A stretch of DNA of 37,566 bases from B16-G9 sp964400655 (GCA_964400655.1 CAYNVN010000062.1:1-37566), one strand, 5' to 3'. Shown: positions 7,311 through 15,635, counted from the stretch's first letter. Program-made: numbers and translations. The notes: generated by a model not told the origin, from the sequence alone.

Positions 7311-10121
7311 TTATCTAATAATGGTTACCGGTCCTTTAACAATATTGCCGTTTGCATCTTCAATTATATAATAATAGGTAGCCTGAGGCAGCGGGTTACC
7401 TTTATAATAACCGTTCCAGTCGTTTTGATAATTATCCGAAGAATAAACTTCGTTACCAAGCCTGTTATAAACCGTAACTTTAACCGGATGTGTTATTCCG
7501 GTGGTATTTATAACCCACGTATCATTATAGCCGTCGTTGTTGGGGGTAAAAAGGCTCATAACTTTTCCGGTTACCGGGCCCGGACCCGGGCCGGGGGCGG
7601 AGCCTTCTTCGGCAAAAAAAGTTTTGTTACTGGTACACCCCTCCTTATATCCAACAATGGAGTAAGAACCTTCCTGGGATATCTGGTAACTAATCCCGTT
7701 GTAAACACCGTTCCAAATGGTTGAGTCAAATGCTCCAACATTTTGTACATTTACAATAACAACTCCGTTAGGCGCAAATTTTATGGTGTCGTTATAACCG
7801 ATTGTTACATTGTCATCTGTTATTAAGACAGGTTCGGTAGGTTGTGATATGTTTACGCTTTTTGAAATGGAGTCTTTACAACCGAATGAGCTGCTTGCAA
7901 CCAGTTTTACATAGTAATTTCCTGCATTTTGATAATAATGCGATGTTTCGTTATAGCTGCCAGTGGTTCCGTCTCCAAAATCCCAGTCCCATTGAACCAA
8001 TTGGCCAATATTTACTTTAGATGAATCGTGGAACAGTGTTGTGGTACCAACGCAGGTATTGTTGTAACCAAAATCTACAACCGGGTTATCGGCTACCGGA
8101 ACTACGTTATAGGCTACATCCATATTTCCCGAATTATAGACGACCCGCATACCCACCAATATATCGCCCATTCTTACAAACACATGTTTAATGGTATCGC
8201 CTGTTGCATCGTCATATTCTCCGCTTTCAGTTAAATCCCATTGTACGGCAACCACCGAATCGTTGGTGGTAATGTTGGCTATCAGAGTGGCGGTATCACC
8301 AAAACAGGCGGTATCCCAGGTAAAATCAACCAGGCTTTCAAATAAAACCTGTGCAACAAAATTTTTTCTTATTGAACATTGATGTACCTGATAATCTTTG
8401 GTAATGTCAACATAATAGGATACATCATCTTCATCGGGGGCAGGTACTATAATGGAAGAATCGGTGTTTCCGGTATTCCATAGGTAAGTAACGTCATCTG
8501 CAGTGCTAACCCAAAGGGTGTCGGTTGATTCGGGAGCGATGGAAACCGTGTCGGACTGTGAAGCAATGATTACGGGTGTATCGAAAACAATAACCTCTGT
8601 GGTGTCACGCGATGTTTTGCCGTCGGTAGTAACAACTTCCACCCAATACTGTGTTGTAACATCGGGTGAAACTAAAATGGATTGTGTTGTTGAGTCGTTT
8701 GACCAAAGGTACGATTGCATACCGTCGGGAGCAGTAAGGGTTGCCGTATCTCCCTGACAGATGGTGTCGTTGGGAACGTCAAAAATATAATCGCAAAAAT
8801 CAAGATTTACCGAAGTACAAATACCACACAGTTCATCCTGGTATTTTTGAACACTGTCGGCATCTGAAACCATTTTTATATAGTCAGAGGCAATTAAACA
8901 ATGTGCCGAATCGCTGTTTTGAATGGCAAGATTGATTGCATTTCGGGTTGTTTCGTAAATCGACGGAGGATTTCCGCCATCCCAAACTAAATTTATCAGT
9001 GCCGTACTGTTTTCGTATTTATAATTGGACTGTGCAGCACCCGTAACATTCATTCCGGTAATTGTTTCGTCGTTGGTTACCAATATGGTTAAAGTATAGT
9101 AACGATAATTGTCGGGGAGGTTATCTGCCGAAAATGTAATTTCAAGTGTATTCCCATTGAGGTTTTGATTTACAGTAATAAGTTTTGTTAAGTTTAGATA
9201 TTCAAAAACCTCTTTGGCAGAGGCAACCCAAATGTTGTCGGATCCGTTTTTACCATAAGTGGCTGCAACCTGATTCATCTGGTTTTTAAACTCATCAAAA
9301 GTGATTTCACCATATTTGTCAAACCCCGAACAATAAAAAGTTCCAACCATATGATTGCCGCTTTGGCTTAAAAGCGCCAGCTGACTTATTTCGTTAAACA
9401 GATTATTGGTAATATGACTGCGTTTCAGCTCAAAATTATAAAAGGAGGTATAGGATGTAGCATTAAAGGGTGAGGGAACAGCCGAACTGTTGTTTGAATA
9501 AATGGCCAGATTGCCGGCATTTTTTGCAAATGATATCTGACTGAATTGATCATCGGGGACAACATAAATGTCAGGATTAAAGGAGGGTTGATTAAAAAAC
9601 TCGTTAAACCGGAATTTTGAATAACTGATGCCACGGTTGACTTCGTAATAGTCGTCGGATGACGGGGGATAAGTCATGCCCTGATTGGCAACATCAAAAA
9701 AGGCCGCCCAAAGTGTTTGAATATTTGACCAGGTCAGTTTGTCGGGGTCGGTATCATGCACATCTTCGCCATTGCTGTTGAACGAAAAAATATTGGTGCC
9801 CATTTTGAAATGAATGGGGTTGTTAATTACTCCTGATGTATAAAATAATCCCGGGTTACCGTTAAACCCCCTGAAATAATCGTAAACTTTGGTAAAAATA
9901 TCAGCATCGGAATTATCCATTTGCAGGATAACGGCAAAATCTTTATTGTATCTTAAAGTTGTTTTTTCAATGTTTAACGAGTTGGACGGGTCGTTGGCAA
10001 AATCGATGGTAATTTTAATATTTTCAAGTGGTTCTGTCTGGGCATAAGTGTTTTCTGTTACAAATATTAAACCGGTAACAACATAAAAACAGAAAACAAA
10101 AAGCCGTAATGATTTGTGCAT
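7311..10121 (-). CDS. Secreted protein with degenerate deacetylase-like domain, PKD/Ig-like repeats and T9SS type B sorting domain
   Basis: The 936-residue protein has a signal peptide (MHKSLRLFVFCFYVVTGLIF, cleavage near TYAQ). Residues about 35-440 align along their length with the N-terminal domain of the protein at 2640-6293 (LRYNKDFAV, FKMGTN, LTWSNIQTLW, ASDYIKMVSDADS, DELCGI). The presumed metal-site residues differ: QEDDSH becomes QMDNSD and NHG becomes NQG. Ig-like modules and a PKD domain (WDWDFGDGTTGS) follow. A Gly-Pro linker precedes a type B (gliding-motility-type) C-terminal domain starting SLFTPNNDGYNDTWVI. The ATG at 10121 was chosen. The frame continues to a TTG at 10154, which lies between the predicted promoter and the signal peptide. 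It is the first gene of the operon with PorP/SprF and the type A paralogue. Confidence 0.85.
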   Translation of the reverse strand: MHKSLRLFVFCFYVVTGLIFVTENTYAQTEPLENIKITIDFANDPSNSLNIEKTTLRYNKDFAVILQMDNSDADIFTKVYDYFRGFNGNPGLFYTSGVINNPIHFKMGTNIFSFNSNGEDVHDTDPDKLTWSNIQTLWAAFFDVANQGMTYPPSSDDYYEVNRGISYSKFRFNEFFNQPSFNPDIYVVPDDQFSQISFAKNAGNLAIYSNNSSAVPSPFNATSYTSFYNFELKRSHITNNLFNEISQLALLSQSGNHMVGTFYCSGFDKYGEITFDEFKNQMNQVAATYGKNGSDNIWVASAKEVFEYLNLTKLITVNQNLNGNTLEITFSADNLPDNYRYYTLTILVTNDETITGMNVTGAAQSNYKYENSTALINLVWDGGNPPSIYETTRNAINLAIQNSDSAHCLIASDYIKMVSDADSVQKYQDELCGICTSVNLDFCDYIFDVPNDTICQGDTATLTAPDGMQSYLWSNDSTTQSILVSPDVTTQYWVEVVTTDGKTSRDTTEVIVFDTPVIIASQSDTVSIAPESTDTLWVSTADDVTYLWNTGNTDSSIIVPAPDEDDVSYYVDITKDYQVHQCSIRKNFVAQVLFESLVDFTWDTACFGDTATLIANITTNDSVVAVQWDLTESGEYDDATGDTIKHVFVRMGDILVGMRVVYNSGNMDVAYNVVPVADNPVVDFGYNNTCVGTTTLFHDSSKVNIGQLVQWDWDFGDGTTGSYNETSHYYQNAGNYYVKLVASSSFGCKDSISKSVNISQPTEPVLITDDNVTIGYNDTIKFAPNGVVIVNVQNVGAFDSTIWNGVYNGISYQISQEGSYSIVGYKEGCTSNKTFFAEEGSAPGPGPGPVTGKVMSLFTPNNDGYNDTWVINTTGITHPVKVTVYNRLGNEVYSSDNYQNDWNGYYKGNPLPQATYYYIIEDANGNIVKGPVTIIR

Positions 10122-10155
10122 TCGTTGTTTTATTATAAACTTATTTTTTAGCAAG

Positions 10156-10186
10156 TAAATATAGAATGTTTAAGCTAATTAGCAAA
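10156..10186 (-). promoter_or_regulatory. Bacteroidota-type promoter for the T9SS operon
   Basis: On the minus strand TTTG (10186-10183), a 19-base spacer and TATATTTA (10163-10156) match the TTTG-N19-TAnnTTTG consensus at all but the last base. It lies 35 bases before the ATG of the type B sorting-domain protein and just downstream of a strong terminator. Confidence 0.6.
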
Positions 10187-10209
10187 AACAATTATGAACC
10201 TATTTATTA

Positions 10210-10242
10210 TAAAAAAGCTGCCGGTTAATTCCGGCAGCTTTT
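10210..10242 (-). terminator. Strong intrinsic terminator
   Basis: An 11-bp perfect stem (AAAGCTGCCGG / CCGGCAGCTTT) with a 6-base loop TTAATT is followed on the minus strand by a run of T. It ends the transcript of the 782-residue repeat protein at 10281-12629 and insulates the downstream T9SS operon. The stem is symmetrical with A on one side and T on the other, so it may work on both strands. Confidence 0.88.
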
Positions 10243-10280
10243 CACAACTAAATACTGTAATAATAAAGCGACTAAATGTT

Positions 10281-12629
10281 TTAATGCTGAACAATAATTT
10301 TCTTTGTTGTTCTTTCAGATGGTGAAGTTACCACCATAAAGTAAATGCCGGTTGGTAAACTTTGGGTAGAAATTTTAACCTGATTGGTTCCTCCCGGATT
10401 AACAATGGTGTTCATCACTTTGTTATTGAAACGATCGTACATTTCAACGGTATAGTTTTCGGTATTATTACTTTTCATTTCAAGCGTAACAAAATTGTTG
10501 GCAGGGTTAGGATATGCAGTCATCATCGGTGCGGCAAAAATGGTAAAGTTTGCATTGCTTTTATCGTAAAGATTGGGGTCGAGTGTGCTGTACACTTTAA
10601 CCTTGTAATTGGTGCCTGCAACCTGTGTTGACGGGATATCCCAAATATAGGTGGAGCCGACAACATCCAGAGCAATGGTATCGTGAACGCTATTTCCTTT
10701 TAACAGAACTACGTTTACAGGTTCCGGTACGTCATCAATCCATGAAATCCAGTAGCTTGAACCGGCAACCCATTGTTCTCCTCCGTTTGGTTGTTGAACT
10801 TCGATATAGGTACCTGCTGATGCGGAAATCTTAAAATAGGTATTGCTTCTGTCGTTCAGATTGGGGTCGATGGTGCTGCTTACCCTGATTTTGTAGTTTG
10901 TGCCAACCAATGTTGTATCGGAAATATCCCATACCCATGTTGAGCCAACAACGTTTGTTGCCAGTGTGGCATAAACGCTGCTTCCTTTTAATAGTTCAAT
11001 GTTGGCAGCTTCGGGCATATCATCAATCCATGAGATAAGATGGGAGGTGCCTCTGGCCCATGTTTCGCCACCGTTTGGTTGAAGCACTTCCACATAGGTT
11101 CCTGCAGAGTTGGTAATACTGAAACCGGCATCACTTCTGTCGTATAACGAAGGGTCTTTTGAGCTTATTACTTTAATTCTGTAGCTGCTGTGTGCCGGAA
11201 CGGTATCGCTGATGGTCCAGTAAAAGGTTGATCCGACAACATCTTGTGCCAGTGTGTCGATATCACTTCCACGGTAAAGAACAATATCCACAGGTTCGGG
11301 TAAATCATCGTTCCACGAAATCAGGTGGGTAGTATTTTTTGCCCAGCTTTCGCTTCCGTTTGGCTGGATAACTTCAATGAAAGAACCTGCCGATTTGGTA
11401 ATTCTGAATCCATGATTACTTCTGTCGTATAACGAAGGGTCTTTTGAGCTTATTACTTTAATTCTGTAGTCGTTGTGTGCCGGAACGGTATCGCTGATGG
11501 TCCAGTAAAAGGTTGATCCGACAACATCTTGTGCCAGTGTGTCAACATCACTTCCACGGTAAAGAACAATATCCACAGGTTCGGGTAAATCATCATTCCA
11601 CGAAATCAAATGGGTGGTTCCCTGTGCCCACCTTTCTCCGCCGTTTGGCTGATAAACTTCAATGAAACTACCCTCCGACTTGGTAAGGGAGAACCGGTTA
11701 CTTCTGTCATATAATGTGGGATCAATGGCGCTTTCTACACGAATCCTGTAATTATTGCCTGCAGGGAAACTGCTTGGTACTGTCCATAATAATGTGGTGC
11801 CCAGCGTAGTTCCTAAAGTTCCCGAAAATGTATTTCCGTTATAAAGGCTAACTACAACAGGGGTGTTAGGATCTGTAATGTCATCATTCCATGAAATAAG
11901 GTGAGTGGTTCCCTGTGCCCATTTCTCTCCTCCGGCAGGCTGGTAAACTTCAATAAATGTTCCGTTGGATTTGCTAATTTTAAAAGATGAACTATAAACC
12001 GGTGGTGTGGTTGATTGCGGGTTGGCCGACCATAATTTTATTTTCCATCCGTTTTGACTATAACCTGTGGTTAAACCGTAAGGTATTGTCCAGGAAATTG
12101 TTGAACCGTATGTTGAACCTATACTTGCAACCATTGAACTACCATGGTATATGGCTACATAAATTTGATCTGATAAATTGTCATCCCACGAAATAAGGTA
12201 TGTTTGCCCTTCAGCCCAGTTTTCGCCGCCTGTTGGCTGATTTATGGTTATAAAACCATTTGCAGGATATTCAATGGAAAAGTTGTGCGAACTCATATCG
12301 GAATAAGTACCCGACTGACTTTCAATTTTAATTCGGTATTGAGTACCTGCTGTATATCCTGTTGTGTTCCAGTAATAAGTGGTTCCGGTAACATTTGTTG
12401 CAATGGTGGTGAAAGTTGCTCCACCATCAAGGCTTACCAATACGTTTACAGGAGTAACAATGTTGTCATTCCACGATATAACATGAGTTTCACCGCCCGA
12501 CCATACAACGTTAGGCCCTGTTGGCTGAATAAGCGTAATAAACGGCTGCTGGGCCATAACTGCATTTGAACTGGTAAAAAGCCAGAAAAAAAGGAGCGCA
12601 GTTCCTAAAGTGTAAATAATTTTTTTCAT
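10281..12629 (-). CDS. Secreted protein with seven Kre9/KNH-like repeats and T9SS type A sorting domain
   Basis: The 782-residue protein begins with a signal peptide (about 1-26, MKKIIYTLGTALLFFWLF). Seven tandem modules of about 95 residues follow, each with the pattern [FY]IxVxQPxGGExWxxGxxxxISWxDD ... YWxI ... YRIKVxSxxDPxLYDRS. This resembles the Ser-Thr-rich Kre9/KNH domain found in many secreted Bacteroidota proteins, where its role is structural or unknown. The last 80 residues (AYPNPANNFVTLEM ... LPTGIYFMVV ... TKKIIVQH) are a type A T9SS C-terminal domain. Repeats 4 and 5 are nearly identical even in DNA (11133-11323 and 11418-11608), which shows recent duplication. No catalytic domain is visible. 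It has its own promoter and terminator. Confidence 0.87.
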   Translation of the reverse strand: MKKIIYTLGTALLFFWLFTSSNAVMAQQPFITLIQPTGPNVVWSGGETHVISWNDNIVTPVNVLVSLDGGATFTTIATNVTGTTYYWNTTGYTAGTQYRIKIESQSGTYSDMSSHNFSIEYPANGFITINQPTGGENWAEGQTYLISWDDNLSDQIYVAIYHGSSMVASIGSTYGSTISWTIPYGLTTGYSQNGWKIKLWSANPQSTTPPVYSSSFKISKSNGTFIEVYQPAGGEKWAQGTTHLISWNDDITDPNTPVVVSLYNGNTFSGTLGTTLGTTLLWTVPSSFPAGNNYRIRVESAIDPTLYDRSNRFSLTKSEGSFIEVYQPNGGERWAQGTTHLISWNDDLPEPVDIVLYRGSDVDTLAQDVVGSTFYWTISDTVPAHNDYRIKVISSKDPSLYDRSNHGFRITKSAGSFIEVIQPNGSESWAKNTTHLISWNDDLPEPVDIVLYRGSDIDTLAQDVVGSTFYWTISDTVPAHSSYRIKVISSKDPSLYDRSDAGFSITNSAGTYVEVLQPNGGETWARGTSHLISWIDDMPEAANIELLKGSSVYATLATNVVGSTWVWDISDTTLVGTNYKIRVSSTIDPNLNDRSNTYFKISASAGTYIEVQQPNGGEQWVAGSSYWISWIDDVPEPVNVVLLKGNSVHDTIALDVVGSTYIWDIPSTQVAGTNYKVKVYSTLDPNLYDKSNANFTIFAAPMMTAYPNPANNFVTLEMKSNNTENYTVEMYDRFNNKVMNTIVNPGGTNQVKISTQSLPTGIYFMVVTSPSERTTKKIIVQH
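11133..11608. repeat. Near-identical tandem module within the repeat-protein gene
   Basis: The stretches 11133-11323 and 11418-11608 are offset by 285 bases (exactly 95 codons) and differ at only about six positions by eye. They encode the matching parts of repeats 4 and 5 of the secreted protein. The other modules are much more diverged. Confidence 0.85.
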
Positions 12630-12738
12630 CGCTTTTGTATTTAATTGTTGTTGCTTGTTTAAATGTTATTATCCGTTACTTTTACTTTAATAAAATAATT
12701 TTGTTACAAATTATCCCGATTAAAACGGACATAGTTCG

Positions 12739-12770
12739 CAAATATATAAATTGTTTTATAAAATACCAAA
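12739..12770 (-). promoter_or_regulatory. Bacteroidota-type promoter for the Kre9-like repeat protein
   Basis: On the minus strand TTTG (12770-12767), a 20-base spacer and TATATTTG (12746-12739) match the consensus exactly. The start codon at 12629 is about 100 bases further on, leaving a long AT-rich leader in which no clear structure was seen. Confidence 0.65.
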
Positions 12771-12779
12771 TCTTTTTAT

Positions 12780-13251
12780 GTTATTTATCTCTCTGAAAAC
12801 ATGATAGAAAATATGATTGTGAGGCATACTAAGTTTTTTAATCCTGTTTTGCTTTTCATTCGTTAAATAATTTTAAATATTTGTGAAGTGAAAAACAGGC
12901 TAATGGTTTTAATAAATAGCAAGAAAAGAAACGTTAATGCACGGTAAAGCAATAAGATAATACTTGAAAGTTGTGTTAAAATTAAAGGGGGGTATAAATG
13001 TTTATTAAAATATTAAACAGATTTAAAATACGTATTAATAAAAAAACAGATAGAAATGACCGGTATTTTAACATAAAACACGCTAACATATTGATAAACA
13101 TTAATATTTAATGTTTTTTTATTTTAACCTAAAATATATATCAGGCTTTGGAAAATGGTTGTTATTTTGAATTAAATACTTTAAAATATAATTAATATGT
13201 TATTATTAAATATCGATACAAAACTTGTATGAAAAATATCCGTGTTTTGTT
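12780..13251. other. AT-rich intergenic spacer without a supported gene
   Basis: This stretch is extremely AT-rich (9 G or C in the 60 bases 13081-13140, counted by hand). It has no open frame of credible length or composition on either strand and no recognisable RNA gene. It separates two minus-strand T9SS cargo genes. No clear terminator hairpin follows the gene that ends at 13252. Confidence 0.6.
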
Positions 13252-14709
13252 TTAATGTTGAATAATTAATTTTTTGGTAATTCGTTTGTTCAGTTGTATT
13301 ATCGAAACAAAATATATCCCCGAAGGTAATCCGAAAGTATCAAAAATAAACTTTTGATTTAAACCGTCAGGTTTGCCTTTTTTCCTTTCAATGATTTTCC
13401 CGTTGATATCCAACAAACCGACAATAATCGTATCGGCAGGGTATTCAGGTTTAATGTTTACAACAACTTGTTTGTCGGCAGGGTTTGGGTTGATTGTTAT
13501 GTTTTTATCAAAAGATTCATTTTCTTCAACACTTACAATCATTGAAGAGTAGGCTGCATGAACATGGTAGCCGTAATAGGTTTCCTGTTTTGTGTTATAA
13601 TCATAAGCCACTTCAATAACATCGTCTTTGTTTTGTGTCCAAACGCCTTCCCAGAAGTAATAATTGCTTTCCAGAGCATTTCCGTATTCGTCGTAAGTGT
13701 ATTGTTTCATGGAATAATCTGTCCAGTCGTTATCGGCCCATATTTTTTTCAATTCGTTTTCAACGGCACCGTATGCACCATAACTGTAATTGATCTTTTC
13801 GGAGTTAACCCAAAGCGAGTCTTCCCATGTCATCATGGTTGATGTTTCAACATAGTCGAGGTTGTTGTATTCGTAATTGTATTTAAACAGATTTTTCCAT
13901 AACGAATCGTTCCATGTTTGATAAAGGTAAAGTGTTTTTTTATTCGACGAATTGTAGTTGCTGCTGTCCTTTGAAACATTAAACCACTCTCCGCTGTTCC
14001 ATGTTTGCGAAATCATTGAGGTTTGGTTATGGTTTGAATCGTAATTATAAACAAACTGTTTGTCGTTAACCCAAACGTCGTTTTTCCATAATTCCTTAAT
14101 TAAGTACGTCAGGTCACCTGCGTCGTTGTACACATATACCGTTTTTGAATTATTGACCCAGTTTCCGTTTGTCCATAATTCCTTAACAAAAGATACCACC
14201 TTTCCCGAAGTGTTGTACGAGTAGCTGTCTCTTTCGCTGCTTTCCCAGTTTCCGTTTGTCCAAACATCTTTTATTTTGGTAATCAAATAGTTTTCGGCCG
14301 AATATATAAATGTGGTTCTGTCGGAATATTCCCAGTTGTTATTTACCCAGGTTTTCCAGATTTCAAAAATTTTATTGCCAAAACCGTCATATGTATTTTC
14401 TTTAAGGGTATGGTTTACCCAGCTGCCGTTTTCCGTTTTTTCGTGTAGCGTAGTCAACCGTTCTGCTTTATCCGAGTAGGTATAAGTGTATCGTTGCGGA
14501 TCGTTGAGAAAGGAATAAACACAGGCCGTGTCGATTACAAAAACAATGTCGTTATCCTTAATATTGTTTGTGTTTTTAGTATGTGGCGGATATTTTTCGT
14601 TTATAGAATTTTCTTTTGCCTTCGTGTTAATGCCGGACCCCTGACCGTTAACAGGAGCAATGTTGATTAATAATAAAGCAATGGGAATCAATACAGATAA
14701 CCGTTTCAT
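13252..14709 (-). CDS. Secreted tryptophan-repeat protein with T9SS type A sorting domain
   Basis: The 485-residue protein has a signal peptide (MKRLSVLIPIALLLINIAPV, cleavage near VNGQ). The middle, about residues 85-370, holds roughly ten tandem units of 32-34 residues of the form xxWxNGxWxNxxKxxYxYNxxG, such as ELWTNGNWVNNSKTVYVYN. These look loosely like YD/RHS-type beta-repeats. The end (INPNPADKQVVVNI ... LPSGIYFVSI ... TKKLIIQH) is a type A T9SS sorting domain. The ATG at 14709 was chosen because the longer frame to 14883 would run through the tRNA-Asn gene and its promoter, and because the signal peptide starts exactly there. The function is unknown; no enzyme motif is seen. Similar repeat proteins are common as surface or secreted proteins in this phylum. 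Confidence 0.82.
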   Translation of the reverse strand: MKRLSVLIPIALLLINIAPVNGQGSGINTKAKENSINEKYPPHTKNTNNIKDNDIVFVIDTACVYSFLNDPQRYTYTYSDKAERLTTLHEKTENGSWVNHTLKENTYDGFGNKIFEIWKTWVNNNWEYSDRTTFIYSAENYLITKIKDVWTNGNWESSERDSYSYNTSGKVVSFVKELWTNGNWVNNSKTVYVYNDAGDLTYLIKELWKNDVWVNDKQFVYNYDSNHNQTSMISQTWNSGEWFNVSKDSSNYNSSNKKTLYLYQTWNDSLWKNLFKYNYEYNNLDYVETSTMMTWEDSLWVNSEKINYSYGAYGAVENELKKIWADNDWTDYSMKQYTYDEYGNALESNYYFWEGVWTQNKDDVIEVAYDYNTKQETYYGYHVHAAYSSMIVSVEENESFDKNITINPNPADKQVVVNIKPEYPADTIIVGLLDINGKIIERKKGKPDGLNQKFIFDTFGLPSGIYFVSIIQLNKRITKKLIIQH

Positions 14710-14750
14710 AATATTTGTGGTTTTAAGTTCAATAACACGGAATAGTGATG

Positions 14751-14779
14751 TAAAGGTAAATAAAAGTTTTACTTTCAAT
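14751..14779 (-). promoter_or_regulatory. Possible promoter for the tryptophan-repeat protein
   Basis: On the minus strand ATTG (14779-14776), a 17-base spacer and TACCTTTA (14758-14751) resemble TTTG/TAnnTTTG with one mismatch in each box. It lies 42 bases before the chosen start codon. Confidence 0.4.
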
Positions 14780-14822
14780 AAATAGGTAACCGTAAAAATT
14801 AAGAAAATTTTTTTGGAAAAAA

Positions 14823-14852
14823 TTTGCAAAAAATAAAAATAGTGTATCTTTG
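14823..14852 (+). promoter_or_regulatory. Bacteroidota-type promoter for tRNA-Asn
   Basis: TTTG (14823-14826), an 18-base spacer and TATCTTTG (14845-14852) match the consensus in both boxes. The tRNA begins 23 bases downstream, so the leader is short. Confidence 0.7.
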
Positions 14853-14875
14853 CACCCTCAATAATTGAGACAAAC

Positions 14876-14949
14876 TCCTCCATAGCTCAGTTGGTTAGAG
14901 CATCTGACTGTTAATCAGAGGGTCCGAGGTTCAAGTCCTCGTGGGGGAG
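14876..14949 (+). tRNA. tRNA-Asn (anticodon GTT)
   Basis: The 74-base sequence folds into a full cloverleaf. Acceptor arms TCCTCCA/TGGGGGA, D-arm GCTC/GAGC, anticodon stem TCTGA/TCAGA around the loop CTGTTAA, and T-arm CGAGG/CCTCG with TTCAAGT all pair. The anticodon GTT reads Asn codons, and the discriminator base is G, as expected for tRNA-Asn. The CCA end is not encoded. It is flanked by its own promoter and terminator, so it is a single-gene transcript. Confidence 0.97.
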
Positions 14950-14950
14950 C

Positions 14951-14984
14951 AAAAAACCACTCTTGTTAAAGGGTGGTTTTTTTA
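14951..14984 (+). terminator. Terminator after tRNA-Asn
   Basis: ACCACTC (14956-14962) pairs with GGGTGGT (14971-14977) around an 8-base loop. A run of seven T follows the second arm, only one base-pair stack after the tRNA end. Confidence 0.85.
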
Positions 14985-15039
14985 TTGTCACAATTCGGGG
15001 TTAATTCATCAGGGAACATTTTATAAGGGGTTATAAAAA

Positions 15040-15440
15040 AACAACCGGAAAACTATTCTTTGCAGAACAATTTTCCGGTTCACTTGCTGCCTAACCGTAG
15101 TTTGGCAGTTTGTGGCAGGTTACGTTATTGCAGCTGCTTACTTGGGTGTTGGCTCCGTAGAGCTTTGCCTTTTCAGCCGGTGTCGGTTTTGCATCGGCTT
15201 ACGCCTTTGCCGGATTTGCATCCCTCCTTCACCCATGTGCCGACCTTTTTTGAGTTTGCCGTGCTAGCTGGTCTTTGCAGACTTAGCAACGTTGGCTTCT
15301 CATCCGGAATCGGGCTTGCGCCGTTTTCCGCTTTGCCTCCCCGAAAGTTGGCTTTTTGCAGTTAACGTTTACCTTCGCTTGCGCTTGGGTTCCGTTTGCT
15401 GCTTTGGTCAGCCAGGCGCTTTATCCTCACCTGCTGATGC
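15040..15440. other. GC-rich non-coding element of unknown nature
   Basis: This block is about 53% G+C (127 of 240 bases at 15121-15360, counted by hand), while the DNA around it is strongly AT-rich. It opens with a long hairpin at 15043-15080 and contains GTTGGCT three times (15148, 15291, 15347) and several short echoes such as GCTTTGCCT. Open frames across it give Cys/Arg/Leu/Pro-rich peptides unlike real proteins of this genome. It lies between tRNA-Asn and the prs promoter. A dispersed genomic repeat is the likeliest explanation, but no second copy is in this window. The remaining flanks (14985-15039 and 15441-15604) are AT-rich with nothing recognised. Confidence 0.5.
15043..15080. repeat. 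Inverted repeat (hairpin) at the edge of the GC-rich element
   Basis: AACCGGAAAA at 15043-15052 pairs with TTTTCCGGTT at 15071-15080. Inside it TTCT/AGAA can pair around the loop TTGC. It marks the left boundary of the GC-rich element. There is no T run after it, so it is not a standard terminator on the plus strand. Confidence 0.75.
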
Positions 15441-15604
15441 AAACATACAACATATAAAGTACATAAGTCAAATATTTATAACCCTTTAAACTTAACTTTG
15501 TTTTAACAATTGATGTTAACAATTGTTGATAAACCGGTGAAAAATCGTGACTGTTTAAACAAATGGTAAATTGCAACTAAATCAGAATATTAACTTAAAA
15601 AGAT

Positions 15605-15635
15605 GTTGCAAACATTGAAATATTCATTACTTTTG
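15605..15635 (+). promoter_or_regulatory. Bacteroidota-type promoter for prs-rplY
   Basis: GTTG (15605-15608), a 19-base spacer and TACTTTTG (15628-15635) fit the TTTG-N19-TAnnTTTG form with one mismatch. The prs ATG is 35 bases downstream. Confidence 0.65.

Noticed and set aside
7566..7600. GC-rich patch considered as a regulatory hairpin
   Set aside because: It encodes the Gly-Pro linker before the type B sorting domain, so codon content explains it.
7212..7724. Open frame of 170 codons on the plus strand across the PorP/SprF and type B protein junction
   Set aside because: It is antisense to two well-supported genes and its composition (runs of Ile, Val, Asn) reflects the reverse complement of their codons.
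11133..11608. Evenly spaced repeats considered as a CRISPR-like array
   Set aside because: The repeats are 95-codon modules in frame in a secreted protein, with no short palindromic repeat or unique spacers, and no cas genes are present.
14710..14883. Upstream extension of the tryptophan-repeat protein by 58 codons
   Set aside because: It would run through the 5' end of the tRNA-Asn gene and its promoter, and a proper signal peptide starts exactly at the ATG at 14709.
15089..15095. GCCTAAC resembling an integron attC core
   Set aside because: No matching partner core with correct spacing and no integrase or cassette gene were found, so the match is too short to count.
15060..15365. Open frame of 101 codons on the plus strand within the GC-rich element
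   Set aside because: The peptide is rich in Cys, Arg, Leu and Pro with no domain-like pattern, has no promoter placed for it, and comes from the GC-rich repeat-like block; it is most likely chance.
14876..15440. tRNA-Asn followed by odd DNA, as at an integration site
   Set aside because: The 3' end of the tRNA is not repeated anywhere in the window, no integrase is present, and the tRNA has its own terminator before the element.
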